From: Citrobacter braakii | Lineage (GTDB): Bacteria > Pseudomonadota > Gammaproteobacteria > Enterobacterales > Enterobacteriaceae | NCBI RefSeq assembly: GCF_002075345.1 | Contig: NZ_NAEW01000001.1 | Span: 372,001 to 436,000 of the forward strand | DNA: 64,000 nucleotides | Direction: 5' to 3' | Shown here: positions 48,276 through 58,218 of the stretch, piece by piece | Layout of the letters: each line of letters starts with the position of its first letter | How positions within the stretch are numbered: the first letter of the stretch is position 1 | Program-made: the position numbers and the translations under genes | Notes under the pieces: model-generated | What the model was told of the DNA's origin: nothing | Databases searched by the model: none | The model's input: the letters and a program-made list of their open reading frames with translations, nothing else

Positions 48276-48461
48276 GAGGTGTAAATGCTCCTGAGTAATG
48301 ACTGGGCTGACGTGGCCCGCATGATAGAACATCAAGATGAAAGATGAAACACGCCATCCCGCTCAAAACTTAAACATTAAATTGAAAGCTGACAGTAAAA
48401 CATGGAGATAGATGGAAAGTCGGGGTAACCTGCCGGGATAAGGTTTTTAACAGGAGTCGAT

Positions 48462-48710
48462 ATGAAACTGGCGTCTATTATTTTGCCCGGCTTGTTGGTG
48501 TTAGCGGGATGTACCACTCAGCCCGAAGCCCCCAAACCGCCGAAGATTGGTCTGGCGAATCCGGCTTCGGTATATTGCGAACAAAAGGGCGGCTCGCTGA
48601 TTGCGGTGCAGACCCCGCAAGGCGTAAGGTCGGACTGCAAATTACCGGGCGGGGAAGTGATTGATGAATGGGCGCTCTGGCGCAGAGCGCATCCGACAAC
48701 GGGCAAATGA
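48462..48710 (+). CDS. yoaF: YoaF, outer membrane lipoprotein
   Basis: 82 residues with a lipoprotein signal (lipobox LAGC at residues 14-17, cysteine at 17; next residue T favours the outer membrane). DUF333 domain: NPASVYCEQKGGSL and SDCKLPGGEVIDEWALWRR. E. coli YoaF homologue. Convergent with yeaO. Confidence 0.92.
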   Translation: MKLASIILPGLLVLAGCTTQPEAPKPPKIGLANPASVYCEQKGGSLIAVQTPQGVRSDCKLPGGEVIDEWALWRRAHPTTGK

Positions 48711-48717
48711 AATCCGG

Positions 48718-49065
48718 TTAGCATTGACGTATCCATTCAGCCAGCACCAGCGCGTGGTTTTGCTGGGTGTTTTTCGCCGCATACAGTAGCGTTAAAATTT
48801 GCTGTCGGGCAATCTCTGCGAGACGCTTTCCTTCCTGCTGCTGTAGGGCGAGTTCAGCGCGATATTGCTCGGAAAAGTGTGTGAAATCAATCAATTCTGC
48901 GTGGAACGCCTTGCGTAAATCAGATGACGGCGTAAGCGCTTTATTCCATTCGTTAAAAATAAGGTCGGTCTTTTTTACCCCGCGAGGCCACAGCCTGTCG
49001 ACCAGTACGCGATAACCATCATTTTTTTCTGCTGGGTCATACACGCGTTTACATTGAATTTTCAT
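48718..49065 (-). CDS. yeaO: YeaO, DUF488 protein
   Basis: 115 residues (MKIQCKRVYDPAEKNDGYRV). Conserved DUF488 block RVLVDRLWPRGVKK and FNEWNKALTPSSDLRKAFH. Function unknown; convergent with yoaF. Confidence 0.93.
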   Translation of the reverse strand: MKIQCKRVYDPAEKNDGYRVLVDRLWPRGVKKTDLIFNEWNKALTPSSDLRKAFHAELIDFTHFSEQYRAELALQQQEGKRLAEIARQQILTLLYAAKNTQQNHALVLAEWIRQC

Positions 49066-49263
49066 CTTTTCATCCGCTCCATTAATCCACTGCTTTGATA
49101 TATTTCGACACCTTTATTACGGTTAAATAAGATCGTAAAACGTGACAATTGTAACATTCTGCCCGTCCTGACTCCCAATTTAAGGGATTGTGATACCAAC
49201 AAAAAATCGGTAGGCTGAGGCTCCTTATATTGTCCCTCATTGTCTGGACATAAGGAAAGCTTA

Positions 49264-49971
49264 ATGGAAATTTCCCCGTTTAAAGATACGCTTCGCATTG
49301 CGCTGGTGGGTGATTACAGCCCTGATATTGTGGCGCATCAGGCCATTCCTCTTGCTATCGATGATGCCGCTGCCGTCCTGGAATTAGTGGCTGATTATGA
49401 CTGGCTAACCACCTCTGATATTAGCAGCAGTGAAGATCTGATTGGCTATGATGCTATTTGGGTCGTTCCTGGCAGTCCATATCGGCACCTGGAAGGCGCA
49501 CTGATCGCGATCCGCTACGCGCGTGAAAACAGCATCCCATTCCTCGGGACCTGTGGCGGTTTTCAACATGCGATTCTGGAGTATGCCCGCAACGTGCTGG
49601 GCTGGAGTGATGCTGCCCATGCGGAAACGGATACCACGGGGCGGATGGTCATCGCACCGTTGACCTGCTCGCTGGTAGAAAAAACGGATGATATTGAACT
49701 GAGGGCCAATACGCTGATTGCCAAAGCCTACGGACGGGGTGTTATCTCCGAGGGGTATCACTGTAACTATGGCGTATCGGAAGATTTTGCCGCCGAGCTT
49801 GAGAGCGGTGATCTTCGTGTGACTGGCTGGGATGAGGCGGGTGATATCCGTGCCATTGAGCTGGTGACGCATCCTTTTTTTGTCGGCACACTCTTTCAGC
49901 ATGAACGTGGAGCGCTGGCGGGAAAACCCGTGCTGTTAGTTCAGGCAATGCTGCGCGCTGCGCGAGGATAA
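49264..49971 (+). CDS. Stand-alone CTP synthase-like glutamine amidotransferase domain
   Basis: 235 residues from ATG at 49264 with AAGGA upstream. Fold of the class I glutaminase domain of CTP synthase (PyrG): nucleophile elbow FLGTCGGFQHAILEYARN (Cys97) and HPFFVGTLFQHE near the C-terminus. In PyrG the last motif is FHPE with catalytic His and Glu; here it reads FQHE, so the His position is Gln212 with His213 next to it and Glu214 in place. It lacks the synthetase domain, so it cannot make CTP alone. Substrate unknown; not in E. coli K-12 between yeaO and yeaN as far as I recall. Confidence 0.82.
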   Translation: MEISPFKDTLRIALVGDYSPDIVAHQAIPLAIDDAAAVLELVADYDWLTTSDISSSEDLIGYDAIWVVPGSPYRHLEGALIAIRYARENSIPFLGTCGGFQHAILEYARNVLGWSDAAHAETDTTGRMVIAPLTCSLVEKTDDIELRANTLIAKAYGRGVISEGYHCNYGVSEDFAAELESGDLRVTGWDEAGDIRAIELVTHPFFVGTLFQHERGALAGKPVLLVQAMLRAARG

Positions 49972-50003
49972 AAAAACGGGCAGGTTGTACCCAAACCTGC
50001 CCG
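49971..50003 (-). terminator. Terminator of nimT, usable both ways
   Basis: Perfect stem cgggcaggtt / aacctgcccg; read on the minus strand it is followed by a six-T run. It also overlaps the stop of the convergent amidotransferase-like gene. Confidence 0.85.
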
Positions 50004-50008
50004 CTGCA

Positions 50009-51196
50009 TTATGCGCTTGCGATCTCCCGATTACGCCCTGCGCACAGACCAAACACCGCCATCAGTATCGCTAACACGGCAACCCCAGCTAATGGAATCA
50101 GCCAGCTACCATTGAGGTCGTGAATCTTACCCATCAGCGGTGGCCCACAGGCGGCCAGTAAATACCCGACGGACTGTGCCATGCCGGACAGGGCCGCGGC
50201 CTGATGCGCTGAGCTTGCGCGCAGGCCAATAAAGGTCAAACCAAGGATCATCGTGGCGCCTGAGCCAAAGCCAAACAGTATGGTCCACAGCAAAGCCTGC
50301 CCGGGCATTACCGCGAATCCCGCTGCGCCGACGGCGCACATTAACGAAACCAGTGCGGCGATGGCGCGCTGATCCTTAAATCTGTTCAGGACGAGAGGGA
50401 TCAATAACCCCGGCGCGGCGGTTGCCAGTTGCAGTAAACCATGCAACGAACCGGCCTGCACTTCGCTGTAGCCGTGGCTGATTAAAATGGCAGGTAGCCA
50501 GCCAATAATCACGTAGTAGATAAGTGAATTGATCCCGAGAAACAGCGTCACCTGCCAGGCGAGGCTCGAGCGCCAGATCGCGCGGGAATGCAAAGCGCGC
50601 GAGTTGCTCAAACTGGCATTGGCCGTCTGGCGACATTGGGGTAACCAGATAATCAGCGCCAGCAGCGGAAAGACCATCAGTACCATCAGCGCACCGCGCC
50701 AGCCAAACCCGTTCAGCGCCAGCGGAACCACAATAGCTGAACCCAGTGCCGCCGCTGCGCCCATAGTCAGCGAGTATGCGCCAGTGAGTTTTGCCACATG
50801 CTGAGCAAAATCACGCTTAATCAGCCCAGGTAACAGCACATTTCCCAGCGCGATTCCGCAACCAATGATAGCGGTACCGCTAAACAGGAAACCTGGCGTG
50901 GGCAGAGAACGTATCGCAATACCTGCGCAAATCAGTAGCATTGCGGCAAACAGGCTGCGTTCGATACCCCAACGGCGTGCAACGGCGGCGGCCAGAGGCG
51001 ATACCAGTGCGAAGGCCAGCAGCGGCAGGGTGGTCAGAAGTCCCGTCTGGGCGGTACTCAGGCCGTAGTCGGTGCGAATTGCATCCAGCAGCGGGGCGGC
51101 TCCGGTAAAGGTGACGCGCAGCGTGGTGGCAATCATCAGGATCCCCGCGATCAGCCAGGCTGCGTTTTTGCCGCGGGAGGAAGGCATATTTGTCAT
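50009..51196 (-). CDS. nimT: NimT, 2-nitroimidazole MFS exporter
   Basis: Twelve-helix major facilitator (YeaN, CynX/NimT family) of 395 residues (393 in E. coli). Starts MTNMPSSRGKNAAWLIAGIL; conserved segments TLRVTFTGAAPLLDAIR, ALGNVLLPGLIKRDF and GLRASSAHQAAALSGMAQSVGYLLAACGPPLMGKIHD. Known to confer 2-nitroimidazole resistance when NimR is relieved. Divergent from nimR. Confidence 0.94.
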   Translation of the reverse strand: MTNMPSSRGKNAAWLIAGILMIATTLRVTFTGAAPLLDAIRTDYGLSTAQTGLLTTLPLLAFALVSPLAAAVARRWGIERSLFAAMLLICAGIAIRSLPTPGFLFSGTAIIGCGIALGNVLLPGLIKRDFAQHVAKLTGAYSLTMGAAAALGSAIVVPLALNGFGWRGALMVLMVFPLLALIIWLPQCRQTANASLSNSRALHSRAIWRSSLAWQVTLFLGINSLIYYVIIGWLPAILISHGYSEVQAGSLHGLLQLATAAPGLLIPLVLNRFKDQRAIAALVSLMCAVGAAGFAVMPGQALLWTILFGFGSGATMILGLTFIGLRASSAHQAAALSGMAQSVGYLLAACGPPLMGKIHDLNGSWLIPLAGVAVLAILMAVFGLCAGRNREIASA

Positions 51197-51295
51197 TTTT
51201 TTCTCATATCGTCAGGCGAGGCGATACTTTAGCGTTTTTACTCAATGGATGAATCAAGCTAAAATGACAGTTTATCGCTAAAAACGGACATTTTT

Positions 51296-52114
51296 ATGTT
51301 AGGACTGAGGCTGGATGGGTATGAGCCCGACCTTTACCACGATGCGGCGGTGGCGTTTTGTATACAGGCCCGGGAAGATGAACTCTTCAGTCCGCTGCAT
51401 CAGCACCGTAAGGGGCAGTTGATTCTGGCCTTGCATGGCGCGATCACCTGTGAGGTTGAAAATGCCATGTGGATGGTGCCTCCACAATATGCGGTATGGA
51501 TCCCCGGTGAAATTCCACACAGCAATCACGTTACCGTTGGGGCGCAACTGTGCTTTTTGTTTATTGAGCCGCAGGCAGTAGTGATGCCTGAACGCTGCTG
51601 CACCCTGAAAATCGCCCCATTATGTCGGGAGCTCATTCTGGCGCTGGCGTCCAAAACGGATGATCAACGGCTGGAGCCGTCTACCCAGCGGCTGACACAA
51701 GTGCTATTTGATGAACTCCCGCAGCAGCCGCAGGAGCAAATGCAGTTGCCGGTTTCCGATCACCCGAAAATCCGCAGAATGGTCGCGACGATGGCGCGGG
51801 AGCCCGCGCAGTGGCAGACGCTGGGACAGTGGGCCAGCGTATTTGCGATGAGTGAGCGGAACCTCGCCCGTCTGGTCGTTAAAGAGACGGGGTTGAGTTT
51901 TCGCCGCTGGCGTCACCAGCTTCAATTGATTCTGGCGCTGCAGGCGCTGATAGATGGTCATAACGTGCAACAGGTTGCGCAAATGCTCGGTTACGATTCG
52001 ACCACGGCATTTATCACCATGTTCAAAAAAGGCCTGGGACAGACTCCAGGCCGTTATCTGGCTGGACTGGCTACTGCTTCCCAACAATCAATGACACCAG
52101 ACCTGCCGCAATGA
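51296..52114 (+). CDS. nimR: NimR, AraC-family regulator of nimT
   Basis: 272 residues (YeaM). N-terminal cupin sensor with [15 protein letters not shown] and [14 protein letters not shown]-terminal two helix-turn-helix AraC domain with [19 protein letters not shown] and [32 protein letters not shown]. Known repressor of nimT. Its end overlaps the convergent yeaL by 44 bases. Confidence 0.94.
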   Translation: MLGLRLDGYEPDLYHDAAVAFCIQAREDELFSPLHQHRKGQLILALHGAITCEVENAMWMVPPQYAVWIPGEIPHSNHVTVGAQLCFLFIEPQAVVMPERCCTLKIAPLCRELILALASKTDDQRLEPSTQRLTQVLFDELPQQPQEQMQLPVSDHPKIRRMVATMAREPAQWQTLGQWASVFAMSERNLARLVVKETGLSFRRWRHQLQLILALQALIDGHNVQQVAQMLGYDSTTAFITMFKKGLGQTPGRYLAGLATASQQSMTPDLPQ

Positions 52115-52517
52115 GCGGTCCCACCGGCACACCGCGAAATAGCGCCACGCCCAGAACTGTACCCACCAGTAAACCAGCCACAAGCTGAGGCTGGCTACCC
52201 ATGAGCGTGACACCGCGCCCGCCAAGCCAGGAGACGAATACCCCGATGGCAATAGCGACCAGTGATTTCCAGTTCACAAAGGAGTGGATGAGCGTGGAGG
52301 GGGGGAGCGTTCCGCTGGCGATCGGCGCCATGACGCCAATGGTTAGAATTATAATCCCGACGGTCAGGCCCTGTTTTTCTATCCATGGAAAGAAAGTATT
52401 CAGAGGGGTAACACGAACAATGATCAGCACCAGAATTGAAACAGCGACAGTGGTGTTGTGGCTGACAAAGCCCAGAGCTGCCAGTCCGAGCAGGATCAGC
52501 AGAGTGACATCAAACAT
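52071..52517 (-). CDS. yeaL: YeaL, DUF441 inner membrane protein
   Basis: 148 residues with about four hydrophobic helices ([20 protein letters not shown] first). Matches E. coli YeaL length and sequence (VPLHNT-like [20 protein letters not shown] end). Function unknown. Confidence 0.93.
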   Translation of the reverse strand: MFDVTLLILLGLAALGFVSHNTTVAVSILVLIIVRVTPLNTFFPWIEKQGLTVGIIILTIGVMAPIASGTLPPSTLIHSFVNWKSLVAIAIGVFVSWLGGRGVTLMGSQPQLVAGLLVGTVLGVALFRGVPVGPLIAAGLVSLIVGKQ

Positions 52518-52544
52518 CGTAGTTTCCTTGCCAAAAGAAAAAAT

Positions 52545-52592
52545 AAGCCTGCTTACTGTACGCGTAAACGCGTGACGGAACAGGCTTTTTTT
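52545..52592. terminator. Hairpin with long loop between yeaK and yeaL
   Basis: aagcctg / caggctt surrounds an inner hairpin (acgcg / cgcgt) and a T run follows on the plus strand; on the minus strand an A/T-rich stretch follows. It lies in the yeaL-yeaK gap, where E. coli has yoaI; no yoaI is seen. Confidence 0.5.
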
Positions 52593-52654
52593 AATGATTA
52601 TGATTTTTTTTGGGCTAATGCACGATGCTACGCTTTTACACCTGACTCGGGCGG

Positions 52655-53158
52655 CTATTGTACGCGGCGGAACGGGAGTAATTCCGGTTGCGCGATACGT
52701 AGGTAATCTGCGGTATCCATGATCACGGATTTTTCCAGCACTCCGGCATTGAACGCAATTTCATTAAAACGCTCAAACAATAGCGGATCGGCGACCAGCT
52801 TAAGTTTTGGATGGAAGCTAAACGGTGGGATAGCGCCAAATACGCAACCTGTCAGTGCATCGACTTCCGCCGGGCTGGCAAGTGATGCTCTTAACCCGCC
52901 GATATGACTGGCTAACAGGCTCAGGTCGGCCTGCTGGTCGGCAGGAAGAATCGCCAGGACATGCTGATTAACGCCGTTGCCTTTGACCTTACAAACCAGC
53001 GCTTTTGCTCCCTGGCCCAGTGCGGTACCGCGAATTTCAGAAACCGCTTCACATTTGCCGACCGCTTCATGGCTTACCACGCGATACGTCGCGCCTTGTT
53101 CTGACAACAGCGAAATTAAACGCTGATGCGTTGCGTTACCTTTGTTCACTTCCGTCAT
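52655..53158 (-). CDS. yeaK: YeaK, aminoacyl-tRNA editing protein
   Basis: 167 residues, YbaK/ProRS-INS family. Known to deacylate mischarged Ser- and other tRNAs. Features: [19 protein letters not shown], the Lys in [11 protein letters not shown], and [17 protein letters not shown]. Same length as E. coli. 44 bases downstream of dgcJ on the same strand. Confidence 0.94.
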   Translation of the reverse strand: MTEVNKGNATHQRLISLLSEQGATYRVVSHEAVGKCEAVSEIRGTALGQGAKALVCKVKGNGVNQHVLAILPADQQADLSLLASHIGGLRASLASPAEVDALTGCVFGAIPPFSFHPKLKLVADPLLFERFNEIAFNAGVLEKSVIMDTADYLRIAQPELLPFRRVQ

Positions 53159-53202
53159 GACTTACTCCTGGTACAACAATGAAAATCCTGTCAGAAAAAT
53201 GA

Positions 53203-54693
53203 TTACGCATCCGCGCGTTTTTTCTGTTTGTTCAGGTAGAGCTGTGCATCGGATGCTTTGTAGGCATCATCAATGGTGTCGTTTGGCTGCATATTATAAA
53301 TCCCTGCGGAGAAGCTGATTGCTCTATCTTGCGCAATAATTTGTAAGTTATAGCGAATCCTCTCCAGCAGACGTGGCGTTAATTCAGCGGGGTAATCGAT
53401 GAGGATAATGCAAAACTCATCCCCACCGAGGCGGATGGCATAGTCGTTTTTGCGAATCGAGGTTTGAATGGCTCTAGCCAGAATGGTGATAATTCGATCG
53501 CCTTCCTTATGCCCCAGCGTATCATTAATGACTTTTAGTTTATCGCAATCAATGGCGATAAAGGTCACGAGGGTGCCCGCGTTTACTAACTGCTGTAAAC
53601 GCTGTTCGAGCGTCGGCGTTAAAATTTTGCGGTTGTAGAGCCCGGTCATCGCGTCACTGATATTTTCACGCGTGACGTTGTGATACAGCCGAAAATGCGT
53701 TCTGACCATATTCAGCAACAGTATTGTCGCTAGCAGATAGAAGGCGAATACTTTCCAGGAGGAGACAATAAAGTACATAAAATCAAGCGATAAGGTGATG
53801 CGTATACCGCCGGGCATGTCCTCCTGGTAGTGAACATAGCTAAACAGATTGTTCTCACTTTGGTGAACGAGTATCTCTTTACCTGAGTTGATGTCCGAAA
53901 GCGTCACGTTAAGATAGCGCCAGACGAGAGGGCGGTCGCTGGTATAGAAAATATTCTTTAAATTCTCTTTGTTAATATCCACCATCACCACGCCTTTTAA
54001 CTTACCGGCATAGTAGACCGGTGTTAAAAAGCTCATCACTTTTTTCTCGGTCAGGTTATCTTCATAAATACGGGAGATTACCGTGCGGCCAGTGAAAATA
54101 CCGTCAATATCATTCTGGTTGATACCCAGGTTTCCTTTTTGCAAAAACGACCAGTTGTGTATCGCAAATTTCCGCGAATCGACCAGATCAAAGAAATAGA
54201 CGTAGTTATTTTTGAGATCGACGTAATATCGAAATTTATACTCCTGCATACCTAAACCATGACCGTAATCTTTCTGCTCACGATTAACGTTTACCGCCCG
54301 GTCAAAAGAGGGCAGTAGAAATATGTCTTCAAGTTTCTCGCTACATTTTGTGGTGGGGGTTTGCAACGTACCGTGTAATGGTAGGTAGTTATGCTGGGTG
54401 AGGTTGAGCCCATGAGTGCCGTTAACGCTGTCGAAAGCGTTGCAAAGTGCTTTTTGTTGCTCGATAGAAGCGGGTACCTGGGGGGATGAAAATGTGCGCA
54501 TCAGATGGGCTGCAATACTTTGATTAGTATACTTATCATAGAGAAACGATGAGTCGGCTTTCTCATTGATATAGCGCATGTACGCATTCATTGCTTTATC
54601 GCTGGCAATGAGCTCATAAACCAAAAAAGAAAATGTCAAAACAACTACGCTGACGGAGATAAAGAGCCTGAGCGCTTTATGATGCAATTGCAT
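53203..54693 (-). CDS. dgcJ: DgcJ, membrane diguanylate cyclase
   Basis: 496 residues (YeaJ), the E. coli length. N-terminal transmembrane helix (LFISVSVVVLTFSFLVYELI, about residues 9-28), a periplasmic GAPES3 sensor region, second helix (FMYFIVSSWKVFAFYLLATILLL, about residues 305-330), then GGDEF domain with active-site RLGGDEFCIIL. Known to affect motility and biofilm. Confidence 0.95.
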   Translation of the reverse strand: MQLHHKALRLFISVSVVVLTFSFLVYELIASDKAMNAYMRYINEKADSSFLYDKYTNQSIAAHLMRTFSSPQVPASIEQQKALCNAFDSVNGTHGLNLTQHNYLPLHGTLQTPTTKCSEKLEDIFLLPSFDRAVNVNREQKDYGHGLGMQEYKFRYYVDLKNNYVYFFDLVDSRKFAIHNWSFLQKGNLGINQNDIDGIFTGRTVISRIYEDNLTEKKVMSFLTPVYYAGKLKGVVMVDINKENLKNIFYTSDRPLVWRYLNVTLSDINSGKEILVHQSENNLFSYVHYQEDMPGGIRITLSLDFMYFIVSSWKVFAFYLLATILLLNMVRTHFRLYHNVTRENISDAMTGLYNRKILTPTLEQRLQQLVNAGTLVTFIAIDCDKLKVINDTLGHKEGDRIITILARAIQTSIRKNDYAIRLGGDEFCIILIDYPAELTPRLLERIRYNLQIIAQDRAISFSAGIYNMQPNDTIDDAYKASDAQLYLNKQKKRADA

Positions 54694-54815
54694 AATGATG
54701 TACAGCCCTGTAAGTCTGATACTTCAGTCTATCACACGGCATTCATCCGCTCTAACGCTACTGGGAAGGGCATTTTGTAATAAAAATCATTCGCGTGCTT
54801 CACCTTTAACTCTTA

Positions 54816-54838
54816 TTGTTGTATTTATAATGCAACTT
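54816..54838. promoter_or_regulatory. NsrR-like site over the -10 of the methyltransferase operon
   Basis: The 23-base sequence ttgttgtattt-a-taatgcaactt matches the NsrR pattern AAGATGCATTT-N-AAATGCATCTT at about 17 positions (9 of 11 in the right half). It contains a TATAAT (54826-54831), so binding would block transcription. NO-responsive control fits the hemerythrin gene in the operon. Motif-based inference. Confidence 0.5.
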
Positions 54839-54858
54839 ATAAGAAAGGAGACAAGCAG

Positions 54859-55629
54859 ATGAGCGCGACTGATAAAGCGGGCCATACGTTCTTAGCCAGT
54901 CTGGGCAAAACCCGTCTGCGTCCGGGGGGCGTTGAAGCAACAGAGTGGTTGTTCAGCCAGTCACAACTGACGCCCGACAGCCAGGTGCTGGAAGTGGCGT
55001 GTAACATGGCCACTACGGCGATAGAGTTAGTTCAACGTTTTGGTTGTACGGTATACGCCATTGATATGGATAAAACCGCACTGGCAAACGCCAGAAATAA
55101 CGTGGCGGCAAATGGTCTGGAAAATCACATTCACGTTATGGCAGCTAACGCTAACACCCTTCCATTTGCGGATAACAGTTTCGACGTTGTGATCAACGAA
55201 GCCATGCTGACAATGTATGCCGATAAAGCGAAGGCGAAGTTAATTGCCGAATATTATCGCGTATTGAAGCCCGGCGGGCGTCTGTTAACTCACGACATTA
55301 TGTTCACCGCACAAAAACTGGGCACGGGCGAGCAGGGCCAGCTTGTAGAGGTAGTGAAATCAAACGTTAGCCCGATGACCAGCCAAGGCTGGCGCGATTT
55401 ATTTCTGAACGGTGGGTTTGCACAGGTCTTGCAGCAGAATGGTGATATGTCGCTGATGTCGCCGCGAGGATTAATTCGTGATGAAGGGCTGACTGGGGCG
55501 GTTAAAATTGTGTTTAACGGCTTACGCACACGCGAAAATCGTCGCCGGTTCCTGAAAATGTTTCGCTTCTTCCGTTCGCAACGTCACCAGCTAAACTACA
55601 TTGCCTGCTGCTCCGTAAAGGGAAAATAA
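54859..55629 (+). CDS. Class I SAM-dependent methyltransferase
   Basis: 256 residues from ATG at 54859 behind a GAAAGGAGA ribosome site. SAM-binding motif I is VLEVACNMATTAIEL (GxG replaced by ACNMA, a variant that recurs in this subfamily), acidic motif YAIDMDK, motif II FDVVINEAML, and LKPGGRLLTHD. The N-terminus (KTRLRPGG) and basic C-terminus (RRRFLKMFRFFRSQRHQ) are distinctive. Substrate unknown. First of three genes with short gaps; absent from E. coli K-12 here, where yeaI (cdgI) normally lies. Confidence 0.86.
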   Translation: MSATDKAGHTFLASLGKTRLRPGGVEATEWLFSQSQLTPDSQVLEVACNMATTAIELVQRFGCTVYAIDMDKTALANARNNVAANGLENHIHVMAANANTLPFADNSFDVVINEAMLTMYADKAKAKLIAEYYRVLKPGGRLLTHDIMFTAQKLGTGEQGQLVEVVKSNVSPMTSQGWRDLFLNGGFAQVLQQNGDMSLMSPRGLIRDEGLTGAVKIVFNGLRTRENRRRFLKMFRFFRSQRHQLNYIACCSVKGK

Positions 55630-55651
55630 AAAAGGATAAAAGGATAAAAGG
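55630..55651 (+). repeat. Tandem AAAGGATA repeats before the hemerythrin gene
   Basis: Between the methyltransferase stop and the hemerythrin ATG the eight-base unit aaaggata occurs in tandem, giving three AAGG ribosome-site cores. The last one is directly before the ATG, so the number of units alters the ribosome site spacing. Confidence 0.75.
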
Positions 55652-56062
55652 ATGAATATTGATAAAATGAAAAATCAGCATGTTGAAATTCTGGAAAAAA
55701 TATCATTTCTACGTACCTTGAGCCATGCAGGCGTATCATCCAATGCCCAGGAAATTGCAACTGCGATCGTTAGCATGAGTGCCATTATAAAAACACATTT
55801 GTCTGCTGAAGATCAGTTCCTTTATCCACATATTGAGCAGGATGGAAATAGTACGCTCAGACAGATTAGCTCAAAATTTCAACGTGAAATGACGGATATC
55901 GTCAGCGAATATGAAGTTTTTTCCCGGCGCTGGAATATTGCCAGTAAATTAAAAGGTAATGATGAGGCATTCAGACGTGATGCCAACAATGTTCTACGCA
56001 AAGTGTATGAGCGTATGCAAAAAGAAAATAAAGACTTCTATCCGCTGGTGGAAAGGATGTAG
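55652..56062 (+). CDS. Hemerythrin-like domain protein
   Basis: 136 residues, four-helix HHE-cation-binding fold. Diiron-type ligands visible: His10 (NQHVEILEKI), His25, and the HLSAEDQFLYPHIE motif (His49, Glu53, His60). The last helix has QKENKDFYPLVE; the position normally occupied by the final His is not obviously filled, so the iron site may be atypical. Such proteins act in oxygen or nitric oxide binding or iron-sulfur repair. Middle gene of the operon. Confidence 0.85.
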   Translation: MNIDKMKNQHVEILEKISFLRTLSHAGVSSNAQEIATAIVSMSAIIKTHLSAEDQFLYPHIEQDGNSTLRQISSKFQREMTDIVSEYEVFSRRWNIASKLKGNDEAFRRDANNVLRKVYERMQKENKDFYPLVERM

Positions 56063-56097
56063 GGTGTTTTAAAACACAATGATAAAAGGATGGCGAA

Positions 56098-56736
56098 GTG
56101 TCAGAAAAACACTGGTCGAGAATGGAGTACCTTCATCAGACAGTGACCAACCCTAATATAGTTATTAAGGGTACGCATAGCTATTACAGTGACTGCTGGG
56201 ATCATGGATTCGAACGTTCGGTGGTGCGGTATTTACTCGGTGATGAGATCAGCCGGGACTGGGAACCGCTTGGGCATTTGGATAAGTTGATTATTGGGAA
56301 TTTCGTCTGCATTGGCGCTGAGAGCGTTATTCTGATGGGGGGAAATAGTACGCACCGGCTTGACTGGATCAGTCTTTATCCCTTTATGGCGTCGATCAAA
56401 GATGCCTACGAGTTTCGGGGTGACACGGTGTTGCATGATGGTTGCTGGTTAGGCATGCGCGCCATGATCATGCCAGGCGTTACGCTCGGGGAGGGCGCTG
56501 TTGTCGCAGCAGGTGCGGTGGTGACTAAAGATGTGCCACCGTATGCGGTAGTCGGCGGTAATCCGGCAAAAATAATAAAATATCGCCTGCCGGTGGGGGA
56601 TATTGAACGAATACTGGCCCTTAATTTGTATCAACTTCCGGAAGAGTCGCTCGTGAAAATGCAACCGCTGTTGTCTTCTGGCGATATTTCCGCGCTCGAA
56701 GTGGAAGTGGCTAGCCTGAGACAAAATGCTAAATGA
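56098..56736 (+). CDS. CatB/Vat-type xenobiotic acetyltransferase
   Basis: 212 residues, left-handed beta-helix hexapeptide acetyltransferase. GTG start at 56098 with AAAGGA upstream. The family features are [15 protein letters not shown], the catalytic His in [11 protein letters not shown], the coil repeats [20 protein letters not shown] and [30 protein letters not shown]. CatB enzymes can acetylate chloramphenicol, Vat enzymes streptogramins, but many homologues have unknown substrates. Third gene of the operon. Confidence 0.85.
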   Translation: MSEKHWSRMEYLHQTVTNPNIVIKGTHSYYSDCWDHGFERSVVRYLLGDEISRDWEPLGHLDKLIIGNFVCIGAESVILMGGNSTHRLDWISLYPFMASIKDAYEFRGDTVLHDGCWLGMRAMIMPGVTLGEGAVVAAGAVVTKDVPPYAVVGGNPAKIIKYRLPVGDIERILALNLYQLPEESLVKMQPLLSSGDISALEVEVASLRQNAK

Positions 56737-56811
56737 CATAACATGTGGTCGAAACGCGAGGTCATAAAAATCAACCAGAGGAGATAACCTCTGGCTGATT
56801 TATGTATGTGA

Positions 56812-58122
<1,311 letters not shown>

Positions 58123-58137
58123 TTATGCTACATCAGT

Positions 58138-58212
58138 AACGCCGGATGCGCTGAGCATATCCGGCCTACGGATGTGTATTGTAGGCCCGGCAAGCGTACA
58201 CGCCTCCGGGCA
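58138..58212. repeat. REP/BIME element between yeaG and yeaH
   Basis: Pieces gccggatgcg, tatccggcctac and gtaggcccggcaagcg are in inverted orientation, the typical REP pair of enterobacteria. It could stabilise upstream yeaG mRNA. Confidence 0.8.
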
Positions 58213-58218
58213 CTTTTT

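Noticed and set aside
52518-52654. Possible yoaI between yeaL and yeaK, as in E. coli
   Set aside because: No matching 34-residue peptide could be found in this gap on either strand.
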